Shown here one piece after another: positions 41,445-50,217 of a DNA stretch of 64,000 bases. A program made the translations under genes and the position numbers. Each line of letters starts with the position of its first letter. Position 1 is the first letter of the stretch. A model generated the notes under the pieces. That model was given only the letters and a program-made list of their open reading frames with translations, ran no database searches and had not been told where the DNA came from. Origin of the DNA: Lacrimispora sphenoides (GTDB lineage Bacteria; Bacillota; Clostridia; Lachnospirales; Lachnospiraceae); contig NZ_FOIP01000001.1 of assembly GCF_900105215.1 (NCBI RefSeq), forward strand, positions 930,001 through 994,000, given 5' to 3'.

Positions 41445-42617
41445 TTATATATTTTCATGAAAATCTATGAAATCCCTCAGTTCCGGGCCGATCAGAGGGC
41501 GGCACCATTTTATGAACTCATTGGTCACGTCGTTTCCCCGCTCATTAATAAAGTTTTCCGGAATAGCTCTTTCATGAAGCATGACTTTTTCAATGGGAAT
41601 TCGTTCCATATGGATGCAGTATTCTCCATCCGACCTGTCCTCCCGGATAAAGCCGATCATCACTCCGCCCTGGCCTTCCATGGCCGCCTTTAAGGCTTCC
41701 CGCCCTGAAAGCACCGCCTCCTCCCGGTCAACCGGAGACTGCCATGCAATGGAAGAGCGTCCGCAGATTCCAGGCTTTTCATTTCTGGCCTTAATATCCA
41801 GCTTTTGAATTACCAGATTGGCAAGATAGACGCTTACATCTCCGTAATAGGTTGCCCGCCCGGTCTTGTAGATCGGGGGAACTACCGGCTTTCCATCTTC
41901 CCCTTTTAAGCCTTCGCTGGCAACCACGACCACACCGCCCTTTTCTTCATATAGCTTCTTCACATCCGCTAAAAATTCCTCTTCCTTAAACGGACGCTCC
42001 GGCAGATAAATCAGATGGGGCGCATCTCCCGGCTTTTTGCGGGCAAGGGCTGAAGCTGCCGTGACCCAGCCTGCATTTCTTCCCATGGCCTCAATTACGC
42101 ATACATGGATGGGCAGAGATTTTACATCCATTCCTACCTCCGCAGTAGTAGCCGCAATGTACCTGGCTGCGCTGCCAAATCCAGGGGTGTGATCGGTAAT
42201 TGCAATATCATTGTCAATGGTCTTGGGGATCCCAACCACCGTAACTCCTGAATTTTTGCAGGCTTCATGAATCTTTCCGCAGGTATCCATGGTTCCATTG
42301 CCTCCATTAAGAAGCACATACCTGATATGGTATTTCTCAAATATGGCCGGCATGGCCTCATAATCTTCCTTTTCCAGGGCGTACCTGGAGGAGCCGATGG
42401 CCGTGGCAGGGGTTTCCAAAAGAAGTCTGAGCCTTTCCTCCGGGAACTCCATGAGATCCAGAAAATTCTCTTTTAAAATCCCTTCGCTGCCGCCCAGGGC
42501 AGCATATACTTTTTCAACCTTTTTGCTTTCCCTGGCCTCTTTGATCACGCCGTAAAGAGATGAATTGATCACCGCAGTAGGACCGCCTCCATGCACCACC
42601 AGAACATTGCCATTCAT
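41445..42617 (-). CDS. 6-phosphofructokinase-family enzyme
   Basis: About 390-aa PFK. HGGGPTAVINSSLYGVI starts the fold; LNGGNGTMDT is the nucleotide-site loop; GIPKTIDNDIAITDHTPGFGSAARYIA is the catalytic loop with its Asp residues; VCVIEAMGRNAGWV follows. The GGNG glycine suggests ATP use, while Lys in PKTIDND is the residue found in pyrophosphate-dependent and some ATP-dependent forms, so the phosphoryl donor is undecided. ATG 42617 is the likeliest start by alignment, although AGGAG is 14 bases away; ATG 42650 and TTG 42665 are in frame. First gene of the cassette, divergent from a LacI repressor across a perfect palindrome. Confidence 0.88.
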   Translation of the reverse strand: MNGNVLVVHGGGPTAVINSSLYGVIKEARESKKVEKVYAALGGSEGILKENFLDLMEFPEERLRLLLETPATAIGSSRYALEKEDYEAMPAIFEKYHIRYVLLNGGNGTMDTCGKIHEACKNSGVTVVGIPKTIDNDIAITDHTPGFGSAARYIAATTAEVGMDVKSLPIHVCVIEAMGRNAGWVTAASALARKKPGDAPHLIYLPERPFKEEEFLADVKKLYEEKGGVVVVASEGLKGEDGKPVVPPIYKTGRATYYGDVSVYLANLVIQKLDIKARNEKPGICGRSSIAWQSPVDREEAVLSGREALKAAMEGQGGVMIGFIREDRSDGEYCIHMERIPIEKVMLHERAIPENFINERGNDVTNEFIKWCRPLIGPELRDFIDFHENI

Positions 42618-42735
42618 ATGTTTGATCCACTCTCCTTTTTGTAAAATCATTTCACTGTATCTCAACGGAACCCACCGGTCTTCCGTCCTTATGTTATCAG
42701 CGTACCATATTCTCTTCCGGATTTGTGCAAATTTT

Positions 42736-42751
42736 ACCCAAACGTTTGGGT
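42736..42751. promoter_or_regulatory. Perfect 16-bp LacI-family operator between PFK cassette and repressor
   Basis: ACCCAAACGTTTGGGT is perfectly palindromic with the AAACGTTT centre typical of LacI/GalR family sites. It overlaps the -35 region of a promoter whose extended -10 TGGTATACT ends at 42764, upstream of the repressor gene. It lies 119 bases before the PFK start, so it can control both directions. Confidence 0.8.
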
Positions 42752-42823
42752 TTTATGGTATACTGTTTTCATTGATCATGGTTTATAATAACATAAAAGA
42801 AAATTCTTTTCCGGAGGTAGCCT

Positions 42824-43846
42824 ATGACATTAAAGGAAATAGCGGAAGAAGCCGGCGTGTCCATTTCCACCGTATCCAGAGTCGTGAACAAAAATATTCC
42901 CGGTGCCGCCAGCAAAGAAGTCCAGGACCGGATATGGGAAATCGTCCGCCGGACCGGATATACCCCAAATCCCACAGCCCGCAGCTTAAAGCTTGGAGAA
43001 AAAATAGCTTCTTTGACCTCCTCCCGTTCCATCGCCTGCCTGTTTGCAAGAACCACGGATACGGTAACTGACTTATTTTTCTCCTCCCTTGCCCGGAGCA
43101 TCGAGCAGGAAGCCTTTAAACGAAATTATGTATTAAAATATTCCTTTTCCTCCTTTGATATCAGCCACCCCGGCACTTTCCGGCTGATCACCGATAACCA
43201 TGTAGACGGCGTGGTCATTTTAGGACGCTGTGATAAACAGCTTCTCGGCCTTTTGAAAAAGTATTTCAACAGCCTGGCCTATACGGGTTTAAACAATATG
43301 GAGGCAAAATATGATCAGATCATCTGTGACGGACAACAAGCCGCCCTTGCTGCCACCAGCTATTTAGCCGGCCTGGGGCATAAGAAAATCGCATACATCG
43401 GAGAAACCAAAGCGGAAAACCGCTATACCGGATACTGCGACGGATTAAAGGCCGGAAGGCTTCCCCTGCGAAAAGAATATATTGCCAACGTGGCCCTCTC
43501 CTCAGAGGGAGGATATCAGGGAGCAAAGCGCCTTTTAGAAGCAGGCTGCGACGCTACCGCTTATTTCTGCAGCAACGATATCACGGCCATCGGAGCCATG
43601 AAGGCCTTCCACGAATCCGGGCTTCGCATCCCTACGGATATCTCAGTCATCAGCATCGATGATATTGACACGGCCCAGTACTTAACTCCCATGCTCACCA
43701 CGGTCCACATCCCGGTAGAGGAGATGGGTCAGATGACAGCAAAGATCCTGATCGACCGCATCGAGGGCGGACACCGTCTTCCCGTTAAAATTGACCTGCC
43801 GTTTTACATTGCTGTCCGTGACAGCTGTGCAGCCCCCAAACGGTAA
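42824..43846 (+). CDS. LacI-family repressor of the PFK cassette
   Basis: 340-aa regulator. HTH is MTLKEIAEEAGVSISTVSRV and the hinge helix includes NPTARSLKLGEKI. The effector domain shows DGVVILGRCDKQLL, KKIAYIGETKAENR, TAYFCSNDITAIGAMKAF and ISIDDIDTAQYLTPMLTTV, ending at the usual place. GGAGG is 8 bases before ATG. It is divergent from the PFK gene with a perfect palindrome between, so autoregulation and control of the cassette are likely. The inducer is probably the cassette's sugar or sugar phosphate. Confidence 0.92.
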   Translation: MTLKEIAEEAGVSISTVSRVVNKNIPGAASKEVQDRIWEIVRRTGYTPNPTARSLKLGEKIASLTSSRSIACLFARTTDTVTDLFFSSLARSIEQEAFKRNYVLKYSFSSFDISHPGTFRLITDNHVDGVVILGRCDKQLLGLLKKYFNSLAYTGLNNMEAKYDQIICDGQQAALAATSYLAGLGHKKIAYIGETKAENRYTGYCDGLKAGRLPLRKEYIANVALSSEGGYQGAKRLLEAGCDATAYFCSNDITAIGAMKAFHESGLRIPTDISVISIDDIDTAQYLTPMLTTVHIPVEEMGQMTAKILIDRIEGGHRLPVKIDLPFYIAVRDSCAAPKR

Positions 43847-43886
43847 AATTTTATTAAAAAATTTACCAGACATAAATAAAAAGAAG

Positions 43887-43917
43887 AAAAAGGTGGACGC
43901 AGATGTCCACCTTTTAT
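43887..43917. terminator. Terminator after the LacI repressor gene
   Basis: AAAAGGTGGAC pairs with GTCCACCTTTT around GCAGAT, 40 bases after the stop codon. Confidence 0.85.
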
Positions 43918-44008
43918 TCTTTCGGCTGTGGCACCCGGCCTGAGTCTTAACAGGAGGGATGCATAATGGGATCCAAGAAAACTACAAGACATTTTATTGC
44001 ATGAATAT

Positions 44009-44098
44009 TTATTCTGCCAAGCCTGGATACTGCAGCGCCCCATACTGATCCGGTTTGAGCGTCACTGGATCAACGATCATCTTGGTGACATAATCCAT
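44009..44098 (-). pseudogene. Possible C-terminal gene remnant (29 codons)
   Basis: The minus strand encodes MDYVTKMIVDPVTLKPDQYG then ALQYPGLAE before a stop. The composition looks like a real protein C-terminus, but there is no ribosome site before the ATG and a stop lies seven codons upstream. I cannot name the parent family. It lies in the otherwise gene-free stretch 43918-44306, which also holds a 12-codon plus-strand ORF behind AGGAGGG at about 43952 and AT-rich DNA before the next gene. Confidence 0.3.
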
Positions 44099-44306
44099 AT
44101 AAATACTTAATTTTCCAGATTAAGTAATGACTAAGGTATGAAAAGGTTAACAAATGGAAGTAAGGGAGATATTGTAAAGACATAGCTTTAATCAAATTAA
44201 TAAAAAAAATATATATTATTTGCAACATTTCTCTTTTTATAATTGTTTATAGAATAGAACAACATAAATGTGTTCAATCAATTAACAAAATGAAAGGAAG
44301 ATTATT

Positions 44307-44816
44307 ATGAAAAAACTAACTACGATGATTATGACACTGGCAATTGCAGGTACAATTGTGGCTCCCGCCTATGCCGCTGCTGCTAAAACCTCCACACTGC
44401 TTGCGGTACCTTCTGCAAATGCTATTGATCAGGCTCCTGTGGACAGTATCGGACGCTACTCCATCGAGATTAATGGAAAAGACATCGATGCGAATTCCTG
44501 CATAATGGTACCTTTGGATAAGGTGGCCGAGGAACTCGGATTTAAAGTTACATGGAATGATGATTCTATCTTGGTGGATAACGGGTCTATTCATACGAAC
44601 GTAAGAATTGGAGTGGACTCTTACTTTATCACTACAAGTAACAAGGACTTAGTTGGTATGAGTGCCCCTTTCTCCCTTGGAATTGCCCCTTTTAAGACTG
44701 ACAAAGATATCTATGTCCCCCTGTCACTTTTTGATGCACTTCTGAGGCATGGCGACGATACAATCATCGTTAACGAGAACAAGATTATAATCCAGACCAA
44801 GGATACGTGTCAGTAA
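44307..44816 (+). CDS. Secreted protein with copper-amine-oxidase-N-like stalk domain
   Basis: 169-aa exported protein. The signal peptide starts MKKLTTMIMTLAIAGTIVAP and cleaves after AYA. The mature part has a single domain of the Cu_amine_oxidN1/stalk type: NSCIMVPLDKVAEELGFKVTW, then DDSILVDNG, then IYVPLSLFDALL and a final beta strand. Such domains are spacers or protein-binding modules on clostridial surface proteins and do not bind copper. AAAGGAAG is 6 bases before ATG. It is a single-gene unit flanked by terminators. Role unknown, probably envelope stress or a secreted inhibitor-like factor. Confidence 0.8.
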   Translation: MKKLTTMIMTLAIAGTIVAPAYAAAAKTSTLLAVPSANAIDQAPVDSIGRYSIEINGKDIDANSCIMVPLDKVAEELGFKVTWNDDSILVDNGSIHTNVRIGVDSYFITTSNKDLVGMSAPFSLGIAPFKTDKDIYVPLSLFDALLRHGDDTIIVNENKIIIQTKDTCQ

Positions 44817-44866
44817 TTTGCTATTTTAGACGTATTAAAAATCCAATAATTAAATTTTTATAAAGT

Positions 44867-44899
44867 AAAGGCGGGCCCGGAAACCGGATATCCGCCTTT
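44867..44899. terminator. Terminator after the stalk-domain protein
   Basis: AAAGGCGG pairs with CCGCCTTT, with an inner CCGG AAA CCGG stem. It lies 50 bases after the stop. Confidence 0.7.
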
Positions 44900-45076
44900 C
44901 CATAAATGTAAGTTATTTGATACTTTTTGTCTTCATCCGATTGGGAAATTCCGACATTGAAACAACAATGAAATACTATGTTTTTGATATAGAGCATGGG
45001 GATCAAAAAGAGTAAACATCTATGAAGAATTTGCTTAATTTGTCTACCGTAAAAAAAAGTTGACAAAGGGCAGACA

Positions 45077-45108
45077 AAGGGCGCCTTTTTCATGAAAAGA
45101 GCGCCCTT
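45077..45108. terminator. Hairpin terminator after the cell-wall amidase gene
   Basis: AAGGGCGC pairs with GCGCCCTT, and CTTTT with AAAAG inside. It lies just beyond the stop of the minus-strand amidase (45125). Between 44900 and 45076 nothing else was recognised. Confidence 0.65.
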
Positions 45109-45124
45109 AATATCCGTATTTCCC

Positions 45125-45838
45125 TTACCTCGTATTCAAATATTCCATAACCCCCATGTGGATCGTCCAGGCAACCCGGTCCTGGTAATCCAAGTTATTC
45201 AAAAGAGCTGATTCCTTCCAGTTGGTTAAAAAGCCGCATTCCACGATAACGATTGGGGTCCGCACATGTAAAAGAAGATAGTAGTTATCGTTGGGTTTTG
45301 CGAGTCTGGTATTTTTCTCGCCCAGCACATAATCAAACCGGCTCTGTAAAATTTCAGCCAGCTCTTTTCCCTTATCCGACTTTTTATAGTAAAATACCTG
45401 TCCTCCGTATACGTATTCCTCATGATAGCTGTTCTGGTGGATACTGACGGTAAGTGACGGGCTTTCATCATTGATGATCTCACAGCGCTTGCTCATGTCC
45501 GCCATCTTTTTTCTGCTGTCCTTTTCCGTATACAATCCGTTGTCATCTTCTCTGGTCAGAACCACTTTCACGTCAGAAGCTTCCAGATACTTTTTTAACC
45601 GGTATGCTATCTGCAAATTTATATCCTTTTCCAGGGTTCCATCAATTCCGATCTTTCCCGGATCATTTCCTCCATGTCCCGCATCTATGACGACGACTGG
45701 CCTTTCTTTTTCGGCCTTTGCCTTGACCCCTGCCGTCATCTTTCCAGCCTGACTTGATATTACATATACCAGCACCAGCAAAACCAATGCCATAAGGGGT
45801 TCCCACTTCTTAAATTTCACATTTTCTACCTGATTCAT
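45125..45838 (-). CDS. Membrane-anchored N-acetylmuramoyl-L-alanine amidase (Amidase_3, CwlD-like)
   Basis: 237-aa zinc amidase that cleaves the MurNAc-L-Ala bond of peptidoglycan. A signal-anchor helix (about 14-30, MALVLLVLVYVISSQAG) is followed by the catalytic domain with VVIDAGHGGNDPGKIG (zinc His), EKDINL (zinc Glu), SVSIHQNSY (zinc His) and IVECGFLTN (catalytic Glu). All are intact. Size and layout match CwlD, which makes muramic-delta-lactam in spore cortex, but other roles are possible. Only a weak ribosome site (AAGAAG) precedes ATG. Followed by a hairpin terminator. Confidence 0.9.
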   Translation of the reverse strand: MNQVENVKFKKWEPLMALVLLVLVYVISSQAGKMTAGVKAKAEKERPVVVIDAGHGGNDPGKIGIDGTLEKDINLQIAYRLKKYLEASDVKVVLTREDDNGLYTEKDSRKKMADMSKRCEIINDESPSLTVSIHQNSYHEEYVYGGQVFYYKKSDKGKELAEILQSRFDYVLGEKNTRLAKPNDNYYLLLHVRTPIVIVECGFLTNWKESALLNNLDYQDRVAWTIHMGVMEYLNTR

Positions 45839-45899
45839 CTTCTTAATGAATTATATCTTTTAGTGAAATAAAAAAGAACTGCTCCCTGCGACTTTCCTG

Positions 45900-47327
45900 T
45901 TATTCTGAGCTCAATACATTATAGTCCCTTGTCCCATCGTTCGTAATCCATTCCAGATATTGAGCCAGGATGCTGGGATACCCTTCCTCTTCCCACAGCT
46001 TGTAGCCTGCCTTAGCTTTGGCCTTATCCCGGATGTCTGTAACGGTTCCTGCATAACAGGCTTCGTTAAGCTCCGCATAGACCTTTGCCATCTGTTCCTT
46101 CTGAGTTTTGGTCAATCCATTTAATGTATCAAGCCTCTTAAACTCATCCTGAGCCTGATTGTAAAATACCTTGCTTAAAAACTTTTTCCCAAACTCATCG
46201 AAGTTCAAAAGATTTTTATCAGTGCTTCCCGTCTTTTTTGCCCATTCCTTCATATCCAACGGTTTTGTATGATAGCGGAAGCTCCCGTCGTCTCCATAAT
46301 ATAAGATCCCATACTGGCAAGGCGGCGTGGATAAGGAACTGGTCACGATCTCATAGATCCCGGAGTCGCTTCTGGACCTCATATAGTGCTGCACATGAAG
46401 GTGACCGCTTAAAAACAAGGGGACCTCCCAGCTTTCCAGCTGGTCAATAAGCTGTTCACTGTGTTCAATGGTGCAGTCCTGTAAGTATACTTCACTTTCA
46501 TCAAGAAGATTATGATGGCCTACCGGAATCACATTCATCCCCAGATTCCAGGCTTCCTCCATCTGCTCCTCAATCCAGTCATATGTATCATCCTGAATCA
46601 TTCCTCCAACCAGATTTCTCGGTTCATACTGGCATGTATCAAGCATTAAGGCTCTGGTATAATCATTTACCTGATAAACATAGCTTAAGGAAGCAGGGTC
46701 CCGGCTGACCGCCTCATTGTATCCGAAATCCTGGTAAATCTCCTCGAATTCATCTGAAGTTACATTTTCCGCCCCCAGAAAGGTATCTCCCACAAATTGA
46801 GCTGCCTTAGAATTATTGATATCATGGTTTCCAGGAATAACGATTACGGGGATACCGGCTTCTTCAATTTTACCAAGCTTTTCGGCAAATTCTTCATGGC
46901 TTTCCTTTTCGCCTTCATAGGTCAGATCTCCGCTTAAGATCACCAGATCGGGCCGTTCCTTTTTAACCTCTTCCACAAAAGCATCCGTAATCTCCCAGAT
47001 GTATTGCATCACCTTGCCGTCACCATGGTCTATACTGTATTGAAAACCCTTCTGAAAATCCGTCAAGTCCCTGGCTAAATAATGAATATCCGTAGCTACA
47101 ATGATCTTGCAGCCATTGTCAAAGGCTTCTTCAGGAGGCTGTGAAGCCGGATCCTCCGAAGTTTGAGGAAATTCTTCAATGGTCGTCGGTTCCGTCCTCG
47201 TTGTTTCTGTCTCCTGCGGAGTAGTACTCTCTGCGCTGGTGCTTTCCGGCTCTGTTCCCTTGAGCGAACACCCTGCCAGCATACACGCCACGCCCAGCAA
47301 TGCTGCCAATACGATCCTGTTTCTCAT
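45900..47327 (-). CDS. Calcineurin-like metallophosphoesterase lipoprotein
   Basis: 475-aa extracellular lipoprotein. ATG 47327 begins MRNRIVLAALLGVACMLAGC, with a lipobox LAGC; the frame extends to 47444 without reason. A Thr/Glu/Ser-rich linker of about 50 residues precedes the phosphoesterase domain with VATDIHYLARD (DxH), ILSGDLTYEGEKE, VIPGNHDINN (GNHD), VGHHNLLDE and LSGHLHVQHY (GHxH). All five metal motifs are present. A C-terminal helical extension of about 110 residues follows. It may act on nucleotides, phosphodiesters or wall polymers outside the cell. It starts 34 bases after the GH18 gene stop and is probably cotranscribed with it. Confidence 0.88.
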   Translation of the reverse strand: MRNRIVLAALLGVACMLAGCSLKGTEPESTSAESTTPQETETTRTEPTTIEEFPQTSEDPASQPPEEAFDNGCKIIVATDIHYLARDLTDFQKGFQYSIDHGDGKVMQYIWEITDAFVEEVKKERPDLVILSGDLTYEGEKESHEEFAEKLGKIEEAGIPVIVIPGNHDINNSKAAQFVGDTFLGAENVTSDEFEEIYQDFGYNEAVSRDPASLSYVYQVNDYTRALMLDTCQYEPRNLVGGMIQDDTYDWIEEQMEEAWNLGMNVIPVGHHNLLDESEVYLQDCTIEHSEQLIDQLESWEVPLFLSGHLHVQHYMRSRSDSGIYEIVTSSLSTPPCQYGILYYGDDGSFRYHTKPLDMKEWAKKTGSTDKNLLNFDEFGKKFLSKVFYNQAQDEFKRLDTLNGLTKTQKEQMAKVYAELNEACYAGTVTDIRDKAKAKAGYKLWEEEGYPSILAQYLEWITNDGTRDYNVLSSE

Positions 47328-47361
47328 AACCTGACCTTTCTGTCTCTTACGCGTCTTTCGT

Positions 47362-49023
47362 TTACTTTTTATCAAGCCGTATTTCATCCCACAAGTCTGA
47401 CGGTTCAAATCCCAGCTTCCAGCAAGCCACACCTGCGAGGCCATACTGTTTTATTAAATCCATCTTAAGTCCTATGGACCGCTCTTCTTCCAGCCACAGC
47501 TTTTTAAGCCCTTCCTTTGACTGCAATTCTCCGTAATACTGGCCCAGTTCCTCCTGCCAGTATAATTCCACTTGATTTTCACTGACCCATTCTTTTGCAC
47601 GGGCAATGCCCAAAGAGGAAGAGGTAACCTTTCCATCAGGTCCCTCTGTCCACACCCTTGTATAGAGGGGGATTCCATTGATCACCTTTTCCTTTGGCAC
47701 CTGGGCCAGGGTATCCTTGATCCCGTTTTCCACATATTGAATGGAAGCCACAGAACCGGCATCCCCGCCTGCATAATGTTCATCATATCCCATAATAATC
47801 ACGTAATCAGCCACGATCCCCTGCTCTTTCCGGTTATAGAACTGATTGCCGGGAGCCGGAACATAATTATCCACGGATAAGACGATCCCCTTCTCACGAC
47901 AAGGTATGGAAAGCTCCCGTATGAACTGTACATAATGGACCCCTGCTGCTTCCTTGATTCCCTCAAAGTCCAGGTTAATCCCGTCAAGACCGTAGCGATC
48001 CACTTCTGACATAAGGGCATCAATCAGCTTCCGTCTGGTGGAGGTCTTTGACATCAGGATCTCCGTATTTACATCAGGGCTGAAATTATTGATGAGGGCC
48101 CAGACCTTTAAGCCCTTATCATGAGCTTTCTTTACATAATCCTCCTGAGCCAGGGACCGGAAGTTTCCTTCATTGTCTGTAAGCTCAAACCAGGTTGGAG
48201 AAATGACATTGACCCCTTTTGTATTGGCGATCACGCTGTCAAAAGAACCATTTCCTTCAAGGGTTGTCATCTGGTGCCAGGCAAGGCAAACCGGTTCATC
48301 CATGGAAACATTCGTGTAAACCGGCGCTGCAAAAGTACTTTTAAGAACCTCACTGGTCACTTCCCCCAGCCGTTTGCGTTCCACATAGCCTACAAATCCG
48401 TCTTCCGTCCGCACCTTATCCCACCTAGCCATAGATTCCAAAACAGTGACCTGACTTCCGGGAGAAATCCATGTCACGATGGGGCTTTTCACTCCGCCTT
48501 TTACCCTGACATTTCCCTTTTCAGAAACCACTGCCTTTTGCTGGGCCTCCCAGTTGTTATTAATAAAAATCCGCTTATGCTCAACGCTGTCATAGGCAGT
48601 CACGCGGATATCCGTATAATTTGCCACCAGTCCGACGGACAAATAAACCCCGTTCTCATTCACCCAGATCAGGGGTTTCCCAGACGTTCCGACCGTGGAA
48701 TGATCCGCATAGACAATGGAGTCCGGCAGGGCATACACAAGAAGATTTTCATTGCTGTCCCAGTAAAACCGCTCATTTAACATATCATTCACCCACTCAA
48801 TCGGGAGATAGGTTTGTTCCTGCAGGTAAAGACCTTTTGCCTCCTGCAGATCCTCATTGAGATAAAGGGCCACTTCATCTCCCTTTACTCCCAGCAGTCC
48901 GGCTATATCTGCCTGTTCCTTTGAGGGAATATACCGTTCCAGAAACCACACCCCTGAAAATATGGCGGTCACTATCAAAATCAATCCTAGCGTCGCAAGA
49001 ACCGGCGCTGTTTTCTTCTTCAT
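47362..49023 (-). CDS. GH18 glycoside hydrolase with stalk and SH3-like domains
   Basis: 553-aa exported enzyme. N-terminal signal-anchor (about 8-28), a copper-amine-oxidase-N-like stalk region (about 50-155), an SH3b segment (about 168-220, SQVTVLESMARWDKVRTEDG then GYVERKRL), and a GH18 barrel from 230 to 553. The catalytic DxxDxDxE motif reads DGINLDFEG, with Asp347, Asp352 and the acid Glu354. The barrel resembles the spore/cell-wall hydrolases of the YaaH/CotE type that cleave N-acetylglucosaminides, more than chitinases. Three cell-wall genes in a row (this, the phosphoesterase, the amidase) suggest envelope remodelling or sporulation. Confidence 0.9.
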   Translation of the reverse strand: MKKKTAPVLATLGLILIVTAIFSGVWFLERYIPSKEQADIAGLLGVKGDEVALYLNEDLQEAKGLYLQEQTYLPIEWVNDMLNERFYWDSNENLLVYALPDSIVYADHSTVGTSGKPLIWVNENGVYLSVGLVANYTDIRVTAYDSVEHKRIFINNNWEAQQKAVVSEKGNVRVKGGVKSPIVTWISPGSQVTVLESMARWDKVRTEDGFVGYVERKRLGEVTSEVLKSTFAAPVYTNVSMDEPVCLAWHQMTTLEGNGSFDSVIANTKGVNVISPTWFELTDNEGNFRSLAQEDYVKKAHDKGLKVWALINNFSPDVNTEILMSKTSTRRKLIDALMSEVDRYGLDGINLDFEGIKEAAGVHYVQFIRELSIPCREKGIVLSVDNYVPAPGNQFYNRKEQGIVADYVIIMGYDEHYAGGDAGSVASIQYVENGIKDTLAQVPKEKVINGIPLYTRVWTEGPDGKVTSSSLGIARAKEWVSENQVELYWQEELGQYYGELQSKEGLKKLWLEEERSIGLKMDLIKQYGLAGVACWKLGFEPSDLWDEIRLDKK

Positions 49024-49258
49024 CTGTTTTCCTCCTGCTAATGGATCGTATCGTCTTTTGCCTATACTATCTTTTGGATTATATCGTGAGCAAACTTATC
49101 TTCGCTCTCTTTTGCCCATTATATCACAATTCTTATTTTTTGGAATTTACATTTTCATTACATTACATATCCCCTATTCCCGCCCTGACGCACTGAAGCA
49201 ACCAGCTTAAGGCTGAAGATGGCATCCCGCATGCGTCCCTTTTGGCACGATCCAGTAT

Positions 49259-49504
49259 TTACCGGTAATAAACCCGGTCAAATCTTATTTCCCGCAGTTT
49301 TCCGGTCTCTCCGTCAGGAACAAAATCGGCCATATAAAAACTATCGTCCTCCCTTATTTCAAATATTTTATTCCAGTCTTTCTCCGGCAGTTCTTCTCCA
49401 TCGATAATGATGGAGATTCCCTGATCCCTGTATTTTTTTAGCCCTGCCAGATACTGACCTTTCTCTGTCTGCCCGTTCCTTTCCCTGGCATCTTCTCTTC
49501 TCAT
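49259..49504 (-). CDS. Conserved-looking 81-aa acidic protein, unknown
   Basis: No family recognised. ATG 49504 (MRREDARERNGQTEKGQYLA) is preferred because GGGGG lies 8 bases upstream; ATG 49510 is also in frame and the open frame reaches 49576. A charged helix is followed by a compact beta-rich part (GISIIIDGEELPEKDW, then FYMADFVPDGETGK, ending REIRFDRVYYR). No signal or membrane helix. It follows the MinD-like gene by 90 bases on the same strand, so it may belong to that kinase/MinD unit. The 235-base gap to the GH18 gene (49024-49258) shows nothing else. Confidence 0.6.
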   Translation of the reverse strand: MRREDARERNGQTEKGQYLAGLKKYRDQGISIIIDGEELPEKDWNKIFEIREDDSFYMADFVPDGETGKLREIRFDRVYYR

Positions 49505-49592
49505 CTGCATATCCCCCGTCTGTTTCTCATTTGTCACATAGGCCGGGGGAGAACCACAAGGGTTTTGCCGTGACACAATTCCTCCCCCGTAT

Positions 49593-50210
49593 TTAAAAAA
49601 ACTGCTGATAAAAGCCTATGATTTCACCGGTGACAGCAAACACGTCTACTGAAACCGGAATTCGGGAAATGGGTATGTTAAGCCTCTTTTCCGCATTCTT
49701 TCTGGCTTCCTCGCTTCCAAACGACACGAGCGTCTTCCAGCTCTTTTCCGCTTTTTTCCCCTTTCTCTCAAACTCCAGAAACGTTTCCATCTGCCACTCG
49801 CTTAAGCTCCCGAGAACAAATTGCCTGTCGCATCTTAAAAATTCTTCCAGATTGCCATCCCTTACGGTTCCGTAATCCACAATCACTGCCTGGTAACCGG
49901 ACTTTTTGCACAATAACAGCGTATCAATCCCCGCTCTTTCATAATAATCCGCTTCCAGTATATGAAAACATCCGGCCTGGGACTGTTCCTTTTCGCACAG
50001 CTTTCTCATATTCCGGAAATCCCCATGGCTGTTCCATTCCAAAACCGCACACCGCTTTCTTAAGACTCCTCCCAGATATCCTGCTGTCATAACCGTAAAA
50101 TGGGTCACCCCCACTCCTCTTCCGGTTCCGATGATCCCAATGATCTCCTGATTGACCGGCATTTTACAGGAGCGCGAAAGCTTCCACACCTTTTTTACCG
50201 TTCTATTCAT
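49593..50210 (-). CDS. MinD/ParA-like P-loop protein
   Basis: 205-aa protein with a deviant Walker A motif IIGTGRGVGVTHFTVMTAGYL at about 24-44. Arg stands where the signature Lys is usual (GKGGVGKT), so ATP hydrolysis may be weak or lost. CAVLEWN and QAVIVDYGTV look like the switch and Walker B strands. Its N-terminus starts 8 bases after the kinase/MinD fusion gene, and both proteins have closely similar P-loops (here GTGRGVGVTH, there GSKSGAGTTH), suggesting they work together or arose by duplication. Proteins of this kind occur in Tad/Flp-type secretion clusters (CpaE-like), but no pilus genes are visible here. Ribosome site AAAGG is about 11 bases before ATG. Confidence 0.65.
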   Translation of the reverse strand: MNRTVKKVWKLSRSCKMPVNQEIIGIIGTGRGVGVTHFTVMTAGYLGGVLRKRCAVLEWNSHGDFRNMRKLCEKEQSQAGCFHILEADYYERAGIDTLLLCKKSGYQAVIVDYGTVRDGNLEEFLRCDRQFVLGSLSEWQMETFLEFERKGKKAEKSWKTLVSFGSEEARKNAEKRLNIPISRIPVSVDVFAVTGEIIGFYQQFF

Positions 50211-50217
50211 TAGGCGT

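Noticed and set aside
44821..45093. 90-codon open frame on minus between the stalk protein and the amidase
   Set aside because: It runs through two terminator hairpins, lacks a ribosome site and has no family resemblance.
48121..48780. 219-codon open frame on plus inside the GH18 gene
   Set aside because: Antisense to conserved GH18 and stalk-domain coding sequence; no motif.
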